Shown: positions 22,846 to 31,120 of the stretch, one piece after another | Numbering within the stretch: the first letter of the stretch is position 1 | Layout: each line of letters starts with the position of its first letter | DNA from: Candidatus Paraprevotella stercoravium | Lineage (GTDB): Bacteria > Bacteroidota > Bacteroidia > Bacteroidales > Bacteroidaceae | Direction: 5' to 3' | Length of the DNA stretch: 38,301 bases | Assembly: GCA_944320795.1 (NCBI GenBank) | Contig: CALUIU010000030.1 | Location: 1-38,301 of the forward strand | Notes under the pieces: model-generated | Databases searched by the model: none | What the model was told of the DNA's origin: nothing | Seen by the model: only the letters and a program-made list of their open reading frames with translations | Made by a program: the position numbers and the translations under genes

Positions 22846-23856
22846 TCAGCCTTTGAGCTGATCCTCGATGATGTCTGTCAGCACATCCTTTATATCCAGT
22901 CCGGCGGCGCGCACCTGTTGCGGGATGAAGCTGGTGGCGGTCATTCCCGGAGTGGTGTTGATCTCGAGCATGTTGATCTGTTCGCACGGGTTACCGTCCT
23001 GATCCGGTTCCTGTGTGATGATATAGTCAATGCGGACAATACCCTTGCATCCCAGGATGTCGTAGATGGCAGAGGTGAGCAGACGCACCCGTTCGGCTGT
23101 TTCCTCCGGGATACGTGCCGGAGTGATTTCCTGCACCTGTCCGTTGTATTTGGCGTCGTAGTCAAAAAATTCGTTGCTGGTGACCACTTCGGTAATCGGG
23201 AACACCACCTCCTTGCTTCGTGTCTTGTAGCAACCGCAGGTGATTTCCGTACCCTTCATGAAGGCTTCGATCATCACCTCGTCGCTTTCGCGGATGGCCT
23301 TGCCGATGGCTTCCTGAAGCTGTCCGATTTCCTTTACTTTGGTCACACCGAAGCTGGAGCCGCCGGCATTCGGCTTCACGAAGCAAGGCAGACCGATGCG
23401 GTCGATGATCTCCCGGTCGGTTACCAGATGCTCGAATCCCTTTCTTACCACCATGCTTTCGCTCACCTTCACTCCGAATCCTTTCAGATACTGGTTCAGG
23501 GTGAATTTGTTGAAGGTCATGGCTTCTACCAACAGGTTGCTGGTAGAATAGGGCAGATGGATCAGTTCGAAATATCCCTGCAGGATGCCGTTCTCGCCGG
23601 GAGTTCCATGGATAGTTATATAGGCAAAGTCCGGACGGATCTTTTGGCCCGCTTCGATAAAGGAGAAGTCGTTACGGTCTACGGGAGCCGTTCCGCCGTC
23701 GGTCAGACGGGCTTTCCACTCCAGCCCCTTCATCTCGATGATGTAAACCTTGAATTTCTCTTTGTCCAGGAAAGAGAAGATACCTTCTGCGCTGCGCAGC
23801 GATACATCGTGTTCGGAAGAGTCGCCTCCGGCCACGATCGCGATAGTCTTTTTCAT
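22846..23856 (-). CDS. ddl: D-alanine-D-alanine ligase
   Basis: A 336-residue ATP-grasp ligase. It has the N-terminal IAIVAGGDSSEHDVSLRSAEG, the glycine-rich ATP loop VKPNAGGSSFGVTKV, and the metal-site ends GIVRIDYII and MLEINTTPGMTATSF. It makes the D-Ala-D-Ala dipeptide for peptidoglycan; MurF, also in this window at 36038, adds that dipeptide to the precursor. The gene is 20 bases downstream of rluD and 47 upstream of the acyltransferase gene, all on the minus strand. D-alanine made for this route could also feed the dlt-like cassette if that uses D-alanine, which is speculation. Confidence 0.96.
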   Translation of the reverse strand: MKKTIAIVAGGDSSEHDVSLRSAEGIFSFLDKEKFKVYIIEMKGLEWKARLTDGGTAPVDRNDFSFIEAGQKIRPDFAYITIHGTPGENGILQGYFELIHLPYSTSNLLVEAMTFNKFTLNQYLKGFGVKVSESMVVRKGFEHLVTDREIIDRIGLPCFVKPNAGGSSFGVTKVKEIGQLQEAIGKAIRESDEVMIEAFMKGTEITCGCYKTRSKEVVFPITEVVTSNEFFDYDAKYNGQVQEITPARIPEETAERVRLLTSAIYDILGCKGIVRIDYIITQEPDQDGNPCEQINMLEINTTPGMTATSFIPQQVRAAGLDIKDVLTDIIEDQLKG

Positions 23857-23876
23857 TTTTATCTTTCGTTAATGTC

Positions 23877-24935
23877 CTAAAGTTCTCTGTTTGCGGTATA
23901 GTGCCGCCACTTTTCGAGCAGCTGCCGCATGTCGTCCGGCAGCTGTGAGGTGAAGAACATCTCCTCGCCGGTGGCGGGATGTACGAAACCCAGGGTCAGC
24001 GCGTGCAGTGCCTGACGCGGGCATGTCTCGAAGCAGTTGTGTATGAACTGATTGTAACGGGCAAACTGTGTGCCCCGCAGGATCTCGTTGCCCCCGTAGC
24101 GCTCGTCGTTGAAGAGCGTGTGCCCCAGATGCTTCATGTGGGCGCGGATCTGATGCGTGCGCCCCGTTTCGAGCACACATTCCACCAGGGTGACGTAGCC
24201 GAAGCGCTCCAGCACGCGGTAATGCGTCACGGCATGCTTTCCGATACCCGAGTCGGGCGGGAAAACGGCCATCTGCATGCGGTCTTTCGGGTTGCGGGCG
24301 ATGTTGCCCTCGATGCGTCCGCCGTCTTCCTCAAAGTTGCCCCACACCAGGGCGTTGTAGGTGCGTTTGGTGGTCTTGTGATAGAACTGGCCGCCCAGAT
24401 GCGTCTTGGCGTCGGGCGTCTTGGCGATGACCAGCAGCCCCGAGGTATCCTTGTCTATGCGGTGCACCAGTCCCACGGTGGGGTCGTTCGGATCGTAATC
24501 GGGATTGTCCTTCAGATGCCAGGCGATGGCGTTGACCAGCGTGCCGGTGTAGTTGCCGCATCCCGGGTGCACCACCAGTCCGGGCGGCTTGTTCACCACC
24601 ATCAGGTGGTCGTCCTCGTAGACAATCTCCAGGGGTATGTCCTCGGGTATGATCTCGTTTTCATATTTCGGATGGTCCAGCAGGATGGTGATCACGTCGC
24701 CCGGCTTTACCTTATAGCTGCTTTTTACGGGCACGTCGTTCACTCGGATATATTCCTGCTCGGCCGCTTTCTGTATGCGGTTTCTGGATGTACCGGTCAA
24801 ATGCTCCATCAGGAACTTGTCAATACGCATGGCTTTCTGTCCTTTGTCCACAGTGAGCCGATGATGCTCGTAAAGGGTATCTTCAGCATCCGGCGCCAGA
24901 TCGTTTTCGATTTCCGGGTATTCAAAATCTTCCAT
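23877..24935 (-). CDS. rluD: 23S rRNA pseudouridine synthase, RluD type
   Basis: A 352-residue protein with an N-terminal S4 RNA-binding domain (about 37-85, MRIDKFLMEHLTGTSRNRIQ) and a C-terminal pseudouridine synthase domain. The catalytic aspartate is Asp161 in GLVHRIDKDTSGLLV, and the C-terminal RTHQIRAHMKHLGHTL is a family mark. RluD-type enzymes convert uridines in the helix 69 region of 23S rRNA. The N-terminal 30 residues are an acidic extension. It lies between the PASTA gene (36 bases upstream) and ddl (20 bases downstream). Confidence 0.93.
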   Translation of the reverse strand: MEDFEYPEIENDLAPDAEDTLYEHHRLTVDKGQKAMRIDKFLMEHLTGTSRNRIQKAAEQEYIRVNDVPVKSSYKVKPGDVITILLDHPKYENEIIPEDIPLEIVYEDDHLMVVNKPPGLVVHPGCGNYTGTLVNAIAWHLKDNPDYDPNDPTVGLVHRIDKDTSGLLVIAKTPDAKTHLGGQFYHKTTKRTYNALVWGNFEEDGGRIEGNIARNPKDRMQMAVFPPDSGIGKHAVTHYRVLERFGYVTLVECVLETGRTHQIRAHMKHLGHTLFNDERYGGNEILRGTQFARYNQFIHNCFETCPRQALHALTLGFVHPATGEEMFFTSQLPDDMRQLLEKWRHYTANREL

Positions 24936-24971
24936 GTACGTTTTGGTTGAGGTACTCTTTCGTGATGCGCG

Positions 24972-25634
24972 TCAGAATTCAAAGTCGGAGAGCTCGCCGC
25001 TTTCTGTGGCAGGAGAGAAGGAATCTTCCGTGGGCACGGCCAGTGAGTCTGCCATGTCCGGGCTGTCGGCAAAGTCGTCCATGCTGCCGCTGCCCACCTG
25101 CAGGGTGATGCGGGCGTCCAGGGGCAGGCGGTCGCCGGCATAGACCATGCGGCCGCCGTACTTCACTCCGTAAACCCAGTCCTTTTCGCCCTGGATCATT
25201 TCAGGAGGCCCGATCCGGAAGCCCAGAGAGCGCAGACGTGCCTCGGCTTCACGTACAGAACTGTTGTCAGCTATGTCCGGCATCGGTATGGTGGGTGTAC
25301 TGGTCGTGTTGATGATCAGATAAATGGCATGGCCGGATTTTACTTTGGCTCCTGGTGCGGGAGTCTGTTCTAAAACGGCTCCCGGAGGACTGTTCCGGTT
25401 GTAGCTGGAGTCTGCTATAACTGCATCCAGACCGGCTTTATTCAGGATATAGCGTGCATCACTTACACCTTGTGCCTTTACATCGGGCACAGAAATGATT
25501 TCTCCATGGTTTGTATAATGTTCCAGTCCTTTCCAAACTCCGATAGCGAGAATGACCAATACGGCTGCCATACCTGCCAGGTTACCCCAAATTACAGGTG
25601 CCGTGATCTTTTTAAAGAATTCTTTTATCGTCAT
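24972..25634 (-). CDS. PASTA-domain membrane protein
   Basis: A 220-residue protein with an N-terminal membrane segment (about 13-35) and two PASTA domains. The first spans about 42-110 (ISVPDVKAQGVSDARYIL, then GAVLEQTPAPGAKVKSG) and the second about 115-185 (IPMPDIADNSSVREAEARL). PASTA domains bind muropeptides or beta-lactams in Gram-positive kinases and PBPs; here no kinase domain is attached. An acidic, serine-rich tail follows. The -7 box at 25666-25659 overlaps the more upstream ATG (25661), which rules that start out and fixes 25634. It heads the rluD-ddl-acyltransferase-NigD run, which points to an envelope role. Confidence 0.85.
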   Translation of the reverse strand: MTIKEFFKKITAPVIWGNLAGMAAVLVILAIGVWKGLEHYTNHGEIISVPDVKAQGVSDARYILNKAGLDAVIADSSYNRNSPPGAVLEQTPAPGAKVKSGHAIYLIINTTSTPTIPMPDIADNSSVREAEARLRSLGFRIGPPEMIQGEKDWVYGVKYGGRMVYAGDRLPLDARITLQVGSGSMDDFADSPDMADSLAVPTEDSFSPATESGELSDFEF

Positions 25635-25658
25635 AAGAATACGCTTTGGTTGATTGTT

Positions 25659-25666
25659 CAAAGATA
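25659..25666 (-). promoter_or_regulatory. -7 box for the PASTA-rluD-ddl operon
   Basis: Minus-strand TATCTTTG matches TAnnTTTG and lies 24 bases before the ATG at 25634. No TTTG is seen at the -33 distance. Confidence 0.6.
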
Positions 25667-25681
25667 GTAATAAAAAACAAA

Positions 25682-25712
25682 AAAGAAGTAAAGTCGCCTT
25701 TACTTCTTTTTG
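25682..25712 (-). terminator. intrinsic terminator of rpmH
   Basis: GAAGTAAAG (25685-25693) and CTTTACTTC (25698-25706) form a nine-base stem. On the minus strand TTTTTTG follows, 24 bases after the rpmH stop. T residues on the other side would let it act in both directions. Confidence 0.75.
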
Positions 25713-25735
25713 TTCTTTCTTAAAACGATGGTTGA

Positions 25736-25891
25736 TTATTTGCCATGTTTTTCGTCTGATACTGTTAACTTCTTGCGACCTTTTGCACGGCGAGAAGCTA
25801 ATACTTTACGACCGTTGGCAGTTGTCATTCTCTGACGGAAACCATGTTTGTTCTTTCTCTTTCTGTTGTGAGGTTGGAATGTTCTTTTCAT
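25736..25891 (-). CDS. rpmH: 50S ribosomal protein L34
   Basis: A 51-residue protein, [20 protein letters not shown] followed by [20 protein letters not shown] and [11 protein letters not shown]. This is the whole L34 family pattern, including [18 protein letters not shown] and [15 protein letters not shown]34 is a small basic protein of the large ribosomal subunit. The normal bacterial length is 44-52. The gene has its own promoter (CAAAAATA on the plus strand at 25937-25944) and terminator, and diverges from efp, an arrangement that joins two translation genes. Confidence 0.97.
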   Translation of the reverse strand: MKRTFQPHNRKRKNKHGFRQRMTTANGRKVLASRRAKGRKKLTVSDEKHGK

Positions 25892-25936
25892 TGTTATATG
25901 CTTTTTTTGTTATAATTCATTCTACGTAACGGGGTG

Positions 25937-25968
25937 CAAAAATAGGGACTTTTTTTTAATAAAGCAAG
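25937..25968 (-). promoter_or_regulatory. rpmH promoter
   Basis: On the minus strand CTTG (25968-25965) is followed after 20 bases by TATTTTTG (25944-25937), fitting TTTG-N20-TAnnTTTG with one change. It lies about 46 bases before the rpmH start. Confidence 0.65.
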
Positions 25969-25993
25969 AGATAACTCATTTTTACACAAAAGT

Positions 25994-26026
25994 TTTGTGT
26001 TTTTTTCTAGAAATCAATTAACTTTG
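25994..26026 (+). promoter_or_regulatory. efp promoter
   Basis: TTTG at 25994-25997, 21 bases, then TAACTTTG at 26019-26026 give a complete Bacteroides promoter match. The leader to the ATG at 26087 is about 50 bases. Confidence 0.75.
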
Positions 26027-26086
26027 TGGCGAGTTTTATGAGAATTAAGATTCAAATACTAGTATAAATATAGAAAAAAAGACCTT

Positions 26087-26650
26087 ATGATTAATTCACA
26101 AGACATTAAAAACGGAACTTGTATCCGTCTGGATGGTAAATTGTATTTCTGCATTGAGTTTTTGCATGTTAAGCCAGGAAAGGGTAACACTTTCATGCGT
26201 ACTAAACTGAAAGATGTAGTAGACGGTTACGTGTTGGAGCGTCGCTTTAATATCGGTGAGAAATTGGAAGATGTACGCGTAGAGCGTCGTCCTTATCAGT
26301 ATCTGTATAAGGAAGGAGATGATTATATTTTCATGAATCAGGAAACTTTCGAGCAGATTCCTATCGCTCACGATCAGATCAACGGTGTTGACTTTATGAA
26401 GGAAAGTGAAATCGTTGAAGTTGTTACCGATGCTTCATCTGAGACAGTTCTGTTTGCTGATGTTCCTACTAAAGTAGTTTTGAAGGTTACTTACACTGAG
26501 CCGGGTGTGAAGGGTGACACTGCAACCAATGCCACTAAGCCTGCAACTGTTGAGACAGGTGCTGAGGTACGTGTTCCTTTGTTCATCAACGAGGGTGAGA
26601 CTATCGAGGTTGATACTCGTGACGGTTCTTATCTGGGACGTGTGAAATAA
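26087..26650 (+). CDS. efp: elongation factor P
   Basis: A 187-residue EF-P of normal length with its three beta-barrel domains. The tip loop of domain I reads [10 protein letters not shown], with Lys32 at the position modified in many bacteria. The C-terminal domain has the family signature [20 protein letters not shown], followed by LGRVK. EF-P binds between the ribosomal P and E sites and relieves stalling at consecutive prolines. It has a strong promoter upstream and a strong hairpin downstream (26680-26722), so it is monocistronic. No epmA, epmB or earP is seen, so whether the lysine is modified cannot be told. Confidence 0.97.
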   Translation: MINSQDIKNGTCIRLDGKLYFCIEFLHVKPGKGNTFMRTKLKDVVDGYVLERRFNIGEKLEDVRVERRPYQYLYKEGDDYIFMNQETFEQIPIAHDQINGVDFMKESEIVEVVTDASSETVLFADVPTKVVLKVTYTEPGVKGDTATNATKPATVETGAEVRVPLFINEGETIEVDTRDGSYLGRVK

Positions 26651-26679
26651 TTCGTCTACTTTATTTCAAGATCTATAAA

Positions 26680-26722
26680 AATGAATAATAAGTGGCTTTT
26701 GCCGCTTATTGTTCATTTTTTT
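26680..26722 (+). terminator. intrinsic terminator of efp
   Basis: AATAAGTGGC (26687-26696) pairs with GCCGCTTATT (26701-26710), extended by AATGAA/TTCATT, and is followed by a run of T. It ends just before the glycosyltransferase gene promoter. Confidence 0.85.
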
Positions 26723-26725
26723 TGT

Positions 26726-26733
26726 TACCTTTG
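26726..26733 (+). promoter_or_regulatory. -7 box of the glycosyltransferase-radC-lpxH run
   Basis: TACCTTTG matches TAnnTTTG, 52 bases before the ATG at 26786. The -33 region overlaps the efp terminator stem and lacks a clear TTTG. Confidence 0.5.
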
Positions 26734-26785
26734 TTCTGATACCTGAGATTTATAAAATCATTCATAGGACAATAATGATTCATTT

Positions 26786-27826
26786 ATGAAGTATTCTTTG
26801 ATAATTCCTGTATATAACCGACCGGATGAGGTGGACGAACTGTTGGAAAGCCTTTGTCATCAGACTCATAAGGATTTTGAGGTGCTGGTTATTGAGGACG
26901 GTTCGCAAAACAAATGTGAAGAGGTCGTGCAGCGCTATCTGTCCTGTCTGGATGTTCGTTATTTCTATAAAGAGAATTCCGGTCCCAGTCCGTCGCGTAA
27001 CTATGGTGCGGAGCGGAGTCGGGGCGAGTTCCTTTTGATTCTGGATTCTGACTGCGTGCTTCCTCCGGGATATATTCAGGCGATTGACGAAGAACTGGCC
27101 CGTCGGGACGCCGATGCCTTTGGAGGTTCGGACCGCGCGCACGAGTCTTTCACTCCGGTGCAGAAGGCCATCAATTATGCCATGACCTCTTTCTTCACGA
27201 CCGGAGGTATTCGTGGAGGAAAGAAAAAGATGGATAAGTTCTATCCACGCAGTTTCAATATGGGAGTGCGTGCTGAGGCTTACCGTGCTTTGGGTGGTTT
27301 TTCGCCGATGCGTTTTGGTGAGGATATAGATTTCAGTATCCGTATTTTCAAGGAAGGATATGCCTGCCGTCTGTTTCCCGAGGCATGGGTATGGCACAAG
27401 CGCCGCACGGATCTGAAGAAATTCTTCAAGCAGGTGCACAATTCGGGAATAGCGCGCATCAATCTGTATAAGAAGCATCCCGAGTCGCTGAAACTGGTGC
27501 ATATGCTTCCGGCCGTATTTACCGTGGGAGTAGCCCTGCTGCTGTTGCTCCTGCTGGTCGGATTGGTTTTGTTCGCGGTGCCGTCATGTGCCGCCGCTGC
27601 TCCTTGGGTTACGGCTGTGGCCGTAGCTCCATTGCTGTGCTTTGTGCTCCTTATCTTTATAGACGCTTCTGTTCAGAACAAGAGCCCATATATCGGACTG
27701 TTAGCCGTAGGGGCATCTTTCGTGCAACTGATCGGTTACGGAAGCGGTTTCCTGAGAGCATGGTGGCAGCGCTGTGTGCGCGGCAAGGATTCATTCAGCG
27801 CTTTTGAGAAAACATTCTATAAATAA
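26786..27826 (+). CDS. family 2 glycosyltransferase
   Basis: A 346-residue GT2 (GT-A fold) protein. The nucleotide-sugar binding start is YSLIIPVYNRPDEVDELLESL, here given as YSLIIPVYNRPDEVDELL, followed by FEVLVIEDGS. A metal-binding DxD-type motif lies in LILDSDCVLPPGY, and the acceptor-side region FGEDIDFSIRIFKEGY contains the ED pair. Two membrane segments lie in the C-terminal part (about 235-265 and 272-300), so the enzyme is anchored at the inner membrane with the catalytic domain in the cytoplasm. The sugar and acceptor are unknown; capsule, lipid A or other envelope glycan are all possible. radC starts nine bases after it. Confidence 0.88.
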   Translation: MKYSLIIPVYNRPDEVDELLESLCHQTHKDFEVLVIEDGSQNKCEEVVQRYLSCLDVRYFYKENSGPSPSRNYGAERSRGEFLLILDSDCVLPPGYIQAIDEELARRDADAFGGSDRAHESFTPVQKAINYAMTSFFTTGGIRGGKKKMDKFYPRSFNMGVRAEAYRALGGFSPMRFGEDIDFSIRIFKEGYACRLFPEAWVWHKRRTDLKKFFKQVHNSGIARINLYKKHPESLKLVHMLPAVFTVGVALLLLLLLVGLVLFAVPSCAAAAPWVTAVAVAPLLCFVLLIFIDASVQNKSPYIGLLAVGASFVQLIGYGSGFLRAWWQRCVRGKDSFSAFEKTFYK

Positions 27827-27835
27827 TTCCGCACT

Positions 27836-28576
27836 ATGGAGCAGGGCAGACTGAATATCAAGCAATGGGCCGAGGAGGATCGTCCGCGGGAGAAACTTGT
27901 GGCAAAAGGTGTGGAAGCGCTTTCCAATGCCGAACTGCTGGCCATTCTCATCGGATCGGGAAACACCGAGGAGTCGGCCGTGGAGCTGATGCGCCGTCTG
28001 CTGGCCGATTGTGGAAACAGTCTGAATGCTTTGGGAAAGATGTCGCTCGACGATCTTACCGGGACAATATCCCAAAATGACGACGGACGGATGCGTACCG
28101 TGCGCCGCTATAAAGGGTTGGGTGTGGCCAAGGCCGTTACAATCATGGCAGCCTGTGAATTGGGCAAACGCCGCATGCAGGAGGAAGTCACCGAGCGGAA
28201 GCAGATCCGCAGCAGTGAGGATCTGTATCGCTATTATCTGCCTTTGATGCAGGATTTGCAGCACGAAGAATGTCACGTGCTGCTCTTGAACCAGGCTTGC
28301 CGGATTCTGGAAAATGTTTTGGTGAGTAAGGGAGGCCTGACAGAAACGGCGGTAGACATCCGGCTGATTATGCGTATGGCTTTGTTACGGCAGGCCACGG
28401 TTGTGGCGCTCTGTCATAACCATCCTTCGGGCAATGCACGTCCCAGTGCCGAGGACAACCGTCTGACCGACCGCCTGGCGAAAGCCTGTAAGATGATGAA
28501 CATACATTTTCTGGATCATGTGATTGTGACCGACGGCAAGTATTACAGTTATCGTGATGAAGGAACATTAATATAA
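27836..28576 (+). CDS. radC: RadC-family (JAB/MPN) protein
   Basis: A 246-residue RadC. The N-terminal helical part has RPREKLVAKGVEALSNAELL, ending in a helix-hairpin-helix-like GLGVAKAVTIMAACELGKR. The C-terminal JAB/MPN domain has the metal-site motif CHNHPSGN (His194, His196) and the downstream aspartate at about 207. RadC was first linked with DNA repair, but its biochemical role is unsettled; some copies sit near mobile elements. This one is chromosomal, between a glycosyltransferase gene and a MIP18-family gene, and full length (typical 220-250). Confidence 0.93.
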   Translation: MEQGRLNIKQWAEEDRPREKLVAKGVEALSNAELLAILIGSGNTEESAVELMRRLLADCGNSLNALGKMSLDDLTGTISQNDDGRMRTVRRYKGLGVAKAVTIMAACELGKRRMQEEVTERKQIRSSEDLYRYYLPLMQDLQHEECHVLLLNQACRILENVLVSKGGLTETAVDIRLIMRMALLRQATVVALCHNHPSGNARPSAEDNRLTDRLAKACKMMNIHFLDHVIVTDGKYYSYRDEGTLI

Positions 28577-28596
28577 ACAAGATAGAAACAAAATAT

Positions 28597-28926
28597 ATGG
28601 AAGAAAAACAGACACCGACAAAATTGGAATTGGAAGAAAGAATCATTGAAGTGTTGAAAACGGTTTACGACCCGGAAATTCCGGTCAATATCTATGATTT
28701 GGGCCTGATCTACAAGATCGATCTTTCGGATGATTTTGATTTGGTGGTCGATATGACGCTGACGGCTCCGAACTGTCCGGCTGCCGACTTCATTATGGAG
28801 GATGTACGTATGAAGCTCGAAGGCATTGAGCATATCAAATCGGCAACGGTCAATCTGGTATTTGAGCCGGAATGGGATAAGGATATGATGACCGAAGAGG
28901 CAAAAATGGAATTAGGATTTTTATAA
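28597..28926 (+). CDS. MIP18/DUF59-family iron-sulfur assembly factor
   Basis: A 109-residue protein of the MIP18 (DUF59, SufT-like) family. The signature DPEIPVNIYDLGLIYKID lies near residues 22-39, followed by DMTLTAPNCPAADFIMEDV with the conserved cysteine used in Fe-S maturation relatives. Family members help load iron-sulfur clusters onto target proteins, but no suf genes are nearby. It is 20 bases after radC and its TAA overlaps the lpxH ATG by one base (TAATG at 28924-28928). The role is taken from the family only. Confidence 0.85.
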   Translation: MEEKQTPTKLELEERIIEVLKTVYDPEIPVNIYDLGLIYKIDLSDDFDLVVDMTLTAPNCPAADFIMEDVRMKLEGIEHIKSATVNLVFEPEWDKDMMTEEAKMELGFL

Positions 28927-29693
28927 TGAAGAATATCTATTTTCTTTCAGACGCTCATTTGGGAAGCCGTGCCATTCCGCACGGGCGAACCCAGGAACGC
29001 AGACTGGTCCGCTTTTTGGACAGTATCAAACACAAGGCCACAGCCGTTTATCTGCTGGGAGACATTTTTGACTTCTGGTATGAGTATAAGATGGTTGTGC
29101 CGAAAGGCTATACCCGTCTTTTGGGAAAGATCAGTGAGCTGACCGACTTGGGCGTGGAGGTTCACTTCTTTATCGGCAATCACGACATCTGGTGTGGAGA
29201 TTACCTGCAGCAGGAGTGTGGCGTGATCCTGCACAAGGAACCGGCAACCATAGAGTGGGGCGACAAGGTGTTTATGCTGGCTCATGGCGACGGTCTGGGC
29301 GATCCGTCGAAGAAATTCAAGGTGCTGCGCAGCATTTTCCACAACAAGCTGTGTCAAAGACTCTTTTCCGCCTTGCATCCGCGCTGGGGAATGGAGTTCG
29401 GGCTTTCCTGGGCGAAAAACAGCCGCATGAAGCATGAACGCGACGGAGGCGAACCGCCTTATATGGGTGAGGATAAGGAATATCTGGTGTTGTATGCCAA
29501 GGAATATCTGAAGACGCACGCCGATATCAATTACTTTATCTTCGGCCATCGTCACATTGAGCTTGATCTGATGCTGAACCGCAGCAGTCGGGTGCTGATT
29601 CTGGGCGACTGGATCAGTCAGTTCACTTACGCGGTGTTTGATGGTGAACACCTTTTCCTGGAGAATTACATTGAAGGGGAAACGGAACCTTGA
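28926..29693 (+). CDS. lpxH: UDP-2,3-diacylglucosamine diphosphatase
   Basis: A 255-residue calcineurin-like phosphoesterase. Metal-binding motifs are in order: D-x-H in FLSDAHLGS (Asp9, His11), GDIFDFW (Asp46), GNHD (Asn85-Asp87), HGDG and FGHRHIE. The FDFW and the arginine-rich insert fit LpxH/LpxH2 of lipid A synthesis, which cleaves UDP-diacylglucosamine to lipid X and UMP at the inner-membrane surface. It overlaps the MIP18-family gene by one base. Other lpx genes are not in the window. Non-lipid-A phosphoesterases of this family are an alternative, though less likely. Confidence 0.85.
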   Translation: MKNIYFLSDAHLGSRAIPHGRTQERRLVRFLDSIKHKATAVYLLGDIFDFWYEYKMVVPKGYTRLLGKISELTDLGVEVHFFIGNHDIWCGDYLQQECGVILHKEPATIEWGDKVFMLAHGDGLGDPSKKFKVLRSIFHNKLCQRLFSALHPRWGMEFGLSWAKNSRMKHERDGGEPPYMGEDKEYLVLYAKEYLKTHADINYFIFGHRHIELDLMLNRSSRVLILGDWISQFTYAVFDGEHLFLENYIEGETEP

Positions 29694-29717
29694 CCTGATA
29701 TGTAAGATTTATTGGAA

Positions 29718-29779
29718 TTATCTCCCCGTCAGTAATCAATTACCGACGGGGAGATAATTGATTACTGACGGGGAGATAA
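29718..29779. repeat. three-arm inverted repeat with alternative pairings
   Basis: The left arm (29718-29740, starting TTATCTCCCCGTCAGTAATC) is perfectly complementary over 23 bases to the right arm (29757-29779). Between them lies a third, direct copy of GACGGGGAGATAA (29745-29757) that can pair with the left arm instead over 13 bases. Only one of the two stems can form at a time. It lies between lpxH and the strong terminator at 29835. Confidence 0.85.
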
Positions 29780-29834
29780 TATTGTTTCTTCGGGAAAATA
29801 CTTTTATAGAGTCCGTTTGTCTTTTAAAAGAAAT

Positions 29835-29870
29835 ACAAGAGGGGGCGCCAATTTTGGCGCCCCCTCTTGT
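29835..29870. terminator. strong bidirectional terminator between lpxH and ackA
   Basis: ACAAGAGGGGGCGCCAA (29835-29851) and its exact complement (29854-29870) form a 17-base stem, GC-rich in the middle. The flanks are T-rich downstream on the plus strand and A-rich on the left, so it can stop both lpxH and ackA transcripts. Confidence 0.9.
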
Positions 29871-29890
29871 TGATTTGTATTTTCTGAAAA

Positions 29891-31087
29891 TTATTTCTTC
29901 AACAGTTCCATAGTGTCGGTAGCGATCATCAGCTCCTCGTCAGTTGGGATGACACAAACGGTAACCTTACTGTTCTCGGTAGAGATGATAGCCTCTTTGC
30001 TGCGTACCTTGTTCTTCTCCATGTCGAGTTCAACACCCAGGAATCCCAAAGTCTTGCAGACACCTGCACGTGCAGTAGCCTGGTTCTCACCAACACCACC
30101 GGTGAACAGGATGACGTCTACACCGCCCATAGCAGCTGCATAGGCACCGATATACTTGGTGATGCGGTAGAAGTACATGTTTTCGGTACGGATAGCCAGA
30201 TCCTCGCCATTAGCTACAGCATCTTCCAGCTCGCGCATATCACTTGAACGCTTGAACATACCCAGCACACCGCTCTTCTTGTTCAGTAGATCTGAAGTCT
30301 GGTCTGGAGTCAGACCTTCTTTCTTCATGATATACAATACGGCACCGGCGTCGATGTCACCGCTTCGGGTACCCATCATCAGTCCTTCCAACGGAGTCAT
30401 ACCCATACTGGTATCGATGCACTTACCGTCTTTGATAGCAGCGATAGAACCACCGTTACCGATGTGGCAAGTGATGATCTTAGAACCTTCAACCGGAATG
30501 TTCAGATATTCGCAAACGCGCTTAGATACGTAGCGGTGAGAAGTTCCGTGGAAACCATAGCGACGTACACCGTATTTCTCATACAGTTCGTAAGGAATTG
30601 GGTACAGATATGCGTGCTCCGGCATAGTCTGGTGGAATGCAGTATCGAATACGGCAATCTGAGGAACCTGTGGCATCAGTTTCTGTACGGCGTAGATACC
30701 TTTCAGGTTGGCCGGGTTGTGAAGCGGACCCAGGTCGCAGCACTCTTCGATAGCGTTGATAACGTCCTGATTGATGACTACAGACTCGCTGAACTTGCTT
30801 CCTCCGTGGAGTACGCGGTGACCTACAGCCTCGATTTCACTCAGGTCTTTTACAACACCGAACTCAGCATCTGTCAGTACGTCGAAGATCATCTGAACAC
30901 CGCTGGTGTGCTCCTGAATGGATCTTTCGATGATTTTCTTCTCGCCGTTTGGCAAAGTCAGTTTCAGGAATGAATCAGGCAAACCGATTTTCTCGATACC
31001 GCCCTGTGCCAAAACTTCCTTTGAAGGCATCTCAAACAGTTTGTACTTGATAGATGAGCTGCCGCAGTTTAATACCAATATCTTCAT
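29891..31087 (-). CDS. ackA: acetate kinase
   Basis: A 398-residue AckA of normal length in the ASKHA fold. The start has MKILVLNCGSSSIKYKLFEM, and VGHRVLHGGSKFSESV, FDTAFHQTMPEHAYLYPIP and ITCHIGNGGSIAAIKDG follow, with the acetate/phosphate-site residues in place. It transfers phosphate from acetyl phosphate to ADP, giving acetate and ATP, the main energy-yielding end of fermentation in Bacteroides. The gene is 33 bases downstream of pta. Codon use is highly biased (GGT, CGT, AAC and similar), suggesting strong expression. Confidence 0.97.
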   Translation of the reverse strand: MKILVLNCGSSSIKYKLFEMPSKEVLAQGGIEKIGLPDSFLKLTLPNGEKKIIERSIQEHTSGVQMIFDVLTDAEFGVVKDLSEIEAVGHRVLHGGSKFSESVVINQDVINAIEECCDLGPLHNPANLKGIYAVQKLMPQVPQIAVFDTAFHQTMPEHAYLYPIPYELYEKYGVRRYGFHGTSHRYVSKRVCEYLNIPVEGSKIITCHIGNGGSIAAIKDGKCIDTSMGMTPLEGLMMGTRSGDIDAGAVLYIMKKEGLTPDQTSDLLNKKSGVLGMFKRSSDMRELEDAVANGEDLAIRTENMYFYRITKYIGAYAAAMGGVDVILFTGGVGENQATARAGVCKTLGFLGVELDMEKNKVRSKEAIISTENSKVTVCVIPTDEELMIATDTMELLKK

Positions 31088-31120
31088 ACTTATATAATGT
31101 AATAAGGTGGGGTAAATCTA

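Noticed and set aside
21635-22987. Longer start of the acyltransferase gene at 22987
   Set aside because: The extra 63 residues are antisense-like, overlap the ddl 3' end on the same strand in another frame, and precede a good start at 22798.
22819-23880. A 353-residue open frame antisense to ddl
   Set aside because: It mirrors ddl almost exactly and has no recognisable motif.
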